A stretch of DNA of 15,804 bases from an uncultured Clostridia bacterium (GTDB lineage Bacteria > Bacillota > Clostridia > Christensenellales > Aristaeellaceae). The notes under the pieces are model-generated. The model searched no databases and was not told the DNA's origin. It was given only the letters and a program-made list of their open reading frames with translations. The stretch's first letter is position 1, and each line of letters starts with the position of its first letter. Shown one piece after another: positions 12,489-15,804 of the stretch. The stretch is taken from the NCBI GenBank assembly GCA_934615235.1, contig CAKTTL010000067.1, positions 1 to 15,804 of the forward strand, written 5' to 3'. A program made the position numbers and the translations under genes.

Positions 12489-14639
12489 TCATCGATTTAC
12501 GAACTGCCAGATCATCTCCGCCGCCTCGCCGCGCGTGATGGGTTTCTGCGCGCTGAGCGCGCCGTTTTCATCGGCCTGCGCCAGATCCATCGCTTCCGCC
12601 AGCGCGTAGAAGCCGAAATCGTCGCCGAACGTTTCCGCGTCGGTGAAGCTGGAGCTGAACGCGCCCGCCACCTGCGCCGCGCGGTCATACCCGGACATCG
12701 TAAGCAGCGCGCGAATCAGCTCGCCGCGCGCAACGTTCGAATCGAGAGCCGCCACGTCCAACGTGATTCTGTCGTTCCGGGCGCAGCGGAGAATCGTCTC
12801 GTCGTCCTCGTTCCAGACGTGCGTGCCGTCCAGCTCGACAAGCAGCGCGGCCGCTTCCCGCCAGGTGATGAGCCGGTCGGCCTCAAAGCTGCCGCCCGGA
12901 AAACCCACGCCGTATTCGGCCAGCGCCTTCGCCGCCTCGTTCACCGCGTCGCCGTATTCATAAAGCGCATCGTCCTCCTCCTGCGCAATGATCGCGCCGT
13001 CCTTCGCGCCGACAGCCGTAACTTCGGGGTCGGAGGCAAGGTCGTAGCACAGCGCCAGATCGTACTGTTGCTCATAATCCACATACGCAACCGGCAGCAT
13101 ATGCCAGCAGAGCTTCGCATGCACGGCCTCGCAATACGCCGCGTACGCGGCCCCTTCGCCGATCAAACCGTCCGTCGGTTCGAATGCGATCTCGTCCTCT
13201 GTCCAGTTCAGCAAGTAGGAATCGATAAAGCCTGTCTTTACATTCACCGTTATCACCGCGCCGTCCTGCCGGAAGGGCACGCCGTTTTCCACGCGCACAA
13301 GCCGCACCTGCACGCCGGGGTTATAGGCTGCTTCGCCGCTGAGGGAATCGGCGCGCTCCGCGCGCAGATTCGCAGCGTAATCGGGCGCGTATTTGCGCAG
13401 GAATTCGGCGGCCGTTTCCTTCGCCGCCTCCAGGTCCGCAATTTCCGCCAGCACATACGAATACGCGCCGGGCAGCTCGTTGCCCCAGGTAGCGCAGGCG
13501 ATCAGCGCGCCGGTGTGCGCGTCAAGCGTCACGTTGCGGTAAACGGTCGCGGCTTCCGTTTCATAGACGGCGGTTTTCGCGTCTTCCTCTGTCATTCCCA
13601 TCAGCGTGCGATAGCCCGCCTCGTCCTCCGCGTCCGCGGCGTATTGCAGATACGCCGTCACGCGGTCGTCCTCCGCGCGGTAGCGCACGCTGCGCAGCGT
13701 ATACTCGTCCGTCACACCCAGCTCGGTCATCGCACGAACAGCCGCGTCGAGCGCATCCTTTTCCATCGCGCCCTTCAGCTTTTCAGAACCGGCGATTTCC
13801 GCTTCCGTCAGCCCGCCGGCCGCCATCTCCGCAACGCCTGCGTCGGCATCCATCGCGTAGCGCATTCCGATATTCTCCCGCGCTGCGCTCCAATCGAACA
13901 TCTCGCCCGTCACGGCGCGCAGCGTATACTCGCCGTCCGCCTTGGGCACATAGCGCAGCACGGCGCTGTTTTCGCCGTCAAGCACGTATTCCAGCTCCAT
14001 GCGAATCGTGCCCTTCAGGGTGTCTTCCGCGCTCTGCGCGTCGATCACCTCCGCGCCCGCGTCATCCCGATTCGCAACCGTATACCACTGATCGTCGCGC
14101 GAGAAGGAAATAACCTGCATCGTTTCCGGTACAATCTGAATGGTGAAGGTCGTATCCGTATCCAGGCCGTAATAGAGAATATCGCCCGTCAGATAAACCC
14201 ATCCGGAATCGTGCACGGTCAGCTGCTTATCGCCGGCTTCCAGCCGGAAGCTTTCGTTTTCGCGCAGCGCCGCCTGCAGGAACGTTTCCGCCGCGGCGCG
14301 GCATTTGTCCAGATCGTATTGCGGCACGTGCGGCGCGTAATAAGGATCGTACGAGCTCGCGCTGTTTTCGTCGAGGTAATAGTTGAACGGATAGCCGTTC
14401 TCGTCGCACGTGATCGAGACGGATCCCGCGCCGTCCGACCACTGCAGGTACCAGTACGTTCCGTTTCCGTTTACGTAACTGTCGCCCGAGAAGCGCGTAT
14501 AGCGGTCGCTCACGCCGCAGCGCTGCTTGGCCAGCGCCGTCACTGCGCGCAGCTGCGCGTCCATCTCCTCTGCCAGCGCTGAAAATGCATTCAATGCCAG
14601 CATCGCAAGCGCCAGCATGCAGGCAACGATTTTTTTCAT
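12489..14639 (-). CDS. Secreted YcdB/YcdC-repeat protein with S-layer-like C-terminus
   Basis: A 716-residue exported protein. The start at 14639 follows GGGAGGAAAAG and opens a clear signal peptide (MKKIVACMLALAMLALNAFSALA). The body (about 25-560) consists of repeated PepSY-like units, each with a helix (for example EAAKETAAEFLRKYAP, CRAAAETFLQAAL) followed by strands, resembling YcdB/YcdC domains; aromatic, Asp- and Tyr-rich stretches are frequent. The last 150 residues carry SLH-like segments (ITWREAAALLVEL, SSFTDAETFGDDFGFYALAEAMDLA, ITRGEAAEMIWQFV), expected to bind secondary wall polymer. The protein is acidic. It is divergent from nrdG and 82 bases upstream of ferredoxin. Likely a wall-attached surface protein; PepSY-like domains often inhibit or regulate proteases, but no specific role can be given. 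Confidence 0.85.
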   Translation of the reverse strand: MKKIVACMLALAMLALNAFSALAEEMDAQLRAVTALAKQRCGVSDRYTRFSGDSYVNGNGTYWYLQWSDGAGSVSITCDENGYPFNYYLDENSASSYDPYYAPHVPQYDLDKCRAAAETFLQAALRENESFRLEAGDKQLTVHDSGWVYLTGDILYYGLDTDTTFTIQIVPETMQVISFSRDDQWYTVANRDDAGAEVIDAQSAEDTLKGTIRMELEYVLDGENSAVLRYVPKADGEYTLRAVTGEMFDWSAARENIGMRYAMDADAGVAEMAAGGLTEAEIAGSEKLKGAMEKDALDAAVRAMTELGVTDEYTLRSVRYRAEDDRVTAYLQYAADAEDEAGYRTLMGMTEEDAKTAVYETEAATVYRNVTLDAHTGALIACATWGNELPGAYSYVLAEIADLEAAKETAAEFLRKYAPDYAANLRAERADSLSGEAAYNPGVQVRLVRVENGVPFRQDGAVITVNVKTGFIDSYLLNWTEDEIAFEPTDGLIGEGAAYAAYCEAVHAKLCWHMLPVAYVDYEQQYDLALCYDLASDPEVTAVGAKDGAIIAQEEDDALYEYGDAVNEAAKALAEYGVGFPGGSFEADRLITWREAAALLVELDGTHVWNEDDETILRCARNDRITLDVAALDSNVARGELIRALLTMSGYDRAAQVAGAFSSSFTDAETFGDDFGFYALAEAMDLAQADENGALSAQKPITRGEAAEMIWQFVNR

Positions 14640-14770
14640 TTTTTCTTTTCCTCCCGTCTTGCTTTCGTTTCGGGTTTCCAGTATAATAGACGAGCCTGTG
14701 TGCGATTTCCCTGCATTTTTGGCATTTTTCTTTCGCAAATATTAAATTTTCCAAGTTATCGGTTTTGATC

Positions 14771-14799
14771 TTGACTTTGCGGGTAAAATACTATATATT
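14771..14799 (+). promoter_or_regulatory. Sigma-A promoter of nrdG-nrdD
   Basis: TTGACT (14771-14776), 17 bases, TATATT (14794-14799). Transcription would begin near 14806, leaving a leader of about 70 bases before nrdG. Confidence 0.8.
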
Positions 14800-14803
14800 G
14801 TGG
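14788..14803 (+). promoter_or_regulatory. NrdR box overlapping the nrdG-nrdD -10
   Basis: ATACTATATATTGTGG matches the NrdR box pattern I remember (acaCwAtATaTwGtgt) at 14 of 16 positions, including the central CTATATATTG. NrdR is the nucleotide-sensing repressor of ribonucleotide reductase genes; binding here would cover the -10. A second box at the usual spacing is not evident on either side. Confidence 0.65.
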
Positions 14804-14826
14804 CAGACGCAGCAAGTTGCGTACAA

Positions 14827-14849
14827 AATGCGGCCGCGACGGCCGCATT
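14827..14849 (+). repeat. Hairpin in the nrdG leader
   Basis: AATGCGGCCG (14827-14836) pairs perfectly with CGGCCGCATT (14840-14849) around the triloop CGA. It lies in the transcribed leader, about 30 bases before the nrdG start. There is no T run after it, so it is not a terminator; it may stabilise the transcript. Confidence 0.6.
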
Positions 14850-14877
14850 CGTATGTCTGAATGAAAGAAGGGACGCG

Positions 14878-15573
14878 ATGCTTTTCTCCGGGTTTCAAAA
14901 GCTGACGCTGCTGGATTTTCCGGGAAAAACGGCCGCGACGGCGTTCTCGCCGGGCTGCAATTTCCGCTGTCCCTTTTGTCATAACGCACGGCTGGTCGTG
15001 CCGGGCGAAGGCGAGACGGAGCATGTCGGCGAAGAGGAGATTCTCGCCTACATGGCCAAACGCCGCGGCCTGCTCGACGGCCTGTGCCTGACGGGCGGCG
15101 AACCGACGCTGCAGGCTGATCTGCCCGATTTCTGCCGGAAGGTGAAAGAGCTGGGTCTGCTGGTCAAGCTCGACACCAACGGCTTCCGCCCGGACGCGGT
15201 GCGGCGGCTGATCGACGAAAAGCTCGTCGACTATGTGGCGATGGACGTAAAAAACAGCCGCGAACGCTACGCCGAAACGGCCGGTCTGCCGGAAATCGAC
15301 CTGTGGCCTGTCGAAGAGAGCATCGCGCTCTTAAAAGAAGGCCGCGTGGACTATGAATTCCGCACCACCGTCGTCTCCCAGCTGCACGACCGGGAATCGC
15401 TGCTTTCCCTCGCGCGCTGGCTTACGGGCGCAAAAGCGTGGTACCTGCAGCAGTTCGTCGATTCCGGCGGCTGCATCCGGCAGGGACTTACGGCCTGGCC
15501 TGAAGACGCGCTCCGCGCGTTCGAAGGCGAACTGCAGCAAATCATGCCCACGGTTCATCTGCGCGGCATCTGA
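14878..15573 (+). CDS. nrdG: Anaerobic ribonucleotide reductase activating protein (radical SAM)
   Basis: A 231-residue radical SAM enzyme that installs the glycyl radical on NrdD, using a [4Fe-4S] cluster and S-adenosylmethionine. The cluster motif is Cys27, Cys31, Cys34 (CNFRCPFC), preceded by the typical QKLTLLDFPGK opening; the SAM-binding GGEPT is at 73-77, and LLVKLDTNGF and VAMDVKN follow. These match the NrdG-like group used by bacteria with class III reductase. The ATG at 14878 has GAAAGAAGG upstream; the longer frame from 14800 would begin in the promoter. It precedes nrdD by 34 bases, so activator and enzyme are co-transcribed, probably under NrdR control. Confidence 0.94.
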   Translation: MLFSGFQKLTLLDFPGKTAATAFSPGCNFRCPFCHNARLVVPGEGETEHVGEEEILAYMAKRRGLLDGLCLTGGEPTLQADLPDFCRKVKELGLLVKLDTNGFRPDAVRRLIDEKLVDYVAMDVKNSRERYAETAGLPEIDLWPVEESIALLKEGRVDYEFRTTVVSQLHDRESLLSLARWLTGAKAWYLQQFVDSGGCIRQGLTAWPEDALRAFEGELQQIMPTVHLRGI

Positions 15574-15607
15574 CAAAACAGGATAGCGATACAGGGAGGA
15601 AGATTGT

Positions 15608-15804
15608 ATGTATCAGGTTGTGAAAAGAAACGGTAAGGTCGTTCCCTTCGATATCGAAAAAATCTCCGGCGCGATCGAAAAGGCGTTCGCCGCGATGGAC
15701 AAGGACTATACGCCCAACATCATCGACTTCATCGCCCTGCGCGTGACGGCCGACTTCGAGCCGAAAATCAAGGACGGCCTCATCGCCGTGGAAGACATTC
15801 AGGA
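15608..15804 (+). CDS. nrdD: Anaerobic ribonucleoside-triphosphate reductase, N-terminal ATP-cone (partial)
   Basis: Only the first 65 residues are in the window; the frame is open to the right edge. The start MYQVVKRNGKVVPFD with DIEKISGAIEKAFAAM is a classic ATP-cone, the allosteric domain at the N-terminus of class III (NrdD) and other reductases, which senses ATP/dATP. The ATG follows GGGAGGAAGA. Context (nrdG directly upstream, NrdR box at the promoter) makes NrdD, the oxygen-sensitive enzyme reducing NTPs to dNTPs, by far the best call. An ATP-cone also opens NrdR and other reductase classes, but the neighbour argues against those. Confidence 0.9.
   Translation, partial: MYQVVKRNGKVVPFDIEKISGAIEKAFAAMDKDYTPNIIDFIALRVTADFEPKIKDGLIAVEDIQ

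Noticed and set aside
12297..14582. 761-codon open frame on the plus strand opposite the YcdB/SLH-type gene
   Set aside because: Arg/His/Val-rich composition, no ribosome site and no recognisable family; the minus-strand gene has a signal peptide, ribosome site and domains.
14680..14688. TATTATACT as a -10 for the YcdB/SLH-type gene (minus strand)
   Set aside because: No sequence near TTGACA lies 16-18 bases upstream of either possible hexamer and there is no TGn; a promoter is likely here but I cannot place it.

Overview
The window suggests an anaerobic, endospore-forming (at least by ancestry) Clostridia-like Firmicute with a GC-rich genome. The evidence is a Bacillus/Clostridium-type ylm-divIVA division cluster, SpoIVB and GerW/YtfJ sporulation genes with forespore-type promoters, a clostridial 2[4Fe-4S] ferredoxin, an NrdG/NrdD anaerobic ribonucleotide reductase pair, strong AGGAGG ribosome binding sites and sigma-A promoters close to consensus. 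Genes on both strands favour G or C at the third codon position. The left-end integrase is visibly more AT-rich and probably belongs to an integrated element lying mostly to the left.

Layout. (1) 1-1144: the 3' part of a tyrosine recombinase faces two minus-strand tRNA-Ser genes (GCU and UGA) that share a consensus promoter and a rho-independent terminator; the element end is probably the tRNA-Ser(GCU) 3' end. (2) 1217-2122, minus: pseudouridine-5'-phosphate glycosidase, without its usual kinase partner in view. (3) 2213-9265, plus: one long, tightly packed transcription unit. It starts with a SpoIIAB/RsbW-like anti-sigma factor with a degraded ATP site, a SigB/F/G-type sigma factor and a HlyD-like membrane protein. 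It continues with the division cluster yggS(ylmE)-sepF-ylmG-ylmH-divIVA, a small membrane protein, lspA and an RluD-type pseudouridine synthase. A very good sigma-A promoter is buried in yggS and can drive sepF onward separately. (4) 9379-9916: a tiny glycine-rich membrane-associated protein, two perfect hairpins and, between them, a promoter with a coding remnant broken by one in-frame stop. (5) 9915-12176: a DUF2953-gerW pair (minus) and spoIVB (plus) diverge from overlapping, oppositely oriented sigma-G/F-like promoters. (6) 12236-14639, minus: a ferredoxin and a large secreted YcdB/SLH-type protein. (7) 14771-15804, plus: nrdG-nrdD behind a sigma-A promoter whose -10 lies inside an NrdR-box-like palindrome; nrdD runs off the right edge.

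No wholly new multi-gene system is demonstrated. The parts that most deserve a second look are the two-gene anti-sigma/sigma module in front of the division cluster (no anti-anti-sigma factor, and an Asn-to-Tyr change at the ATP-site position), the intragenic promoter in yggS, the head-on forespore promoters at spoIVB, and the long charge-segregated linker of SepF. Comparisons with named reference proteins are from memory and were not computed.
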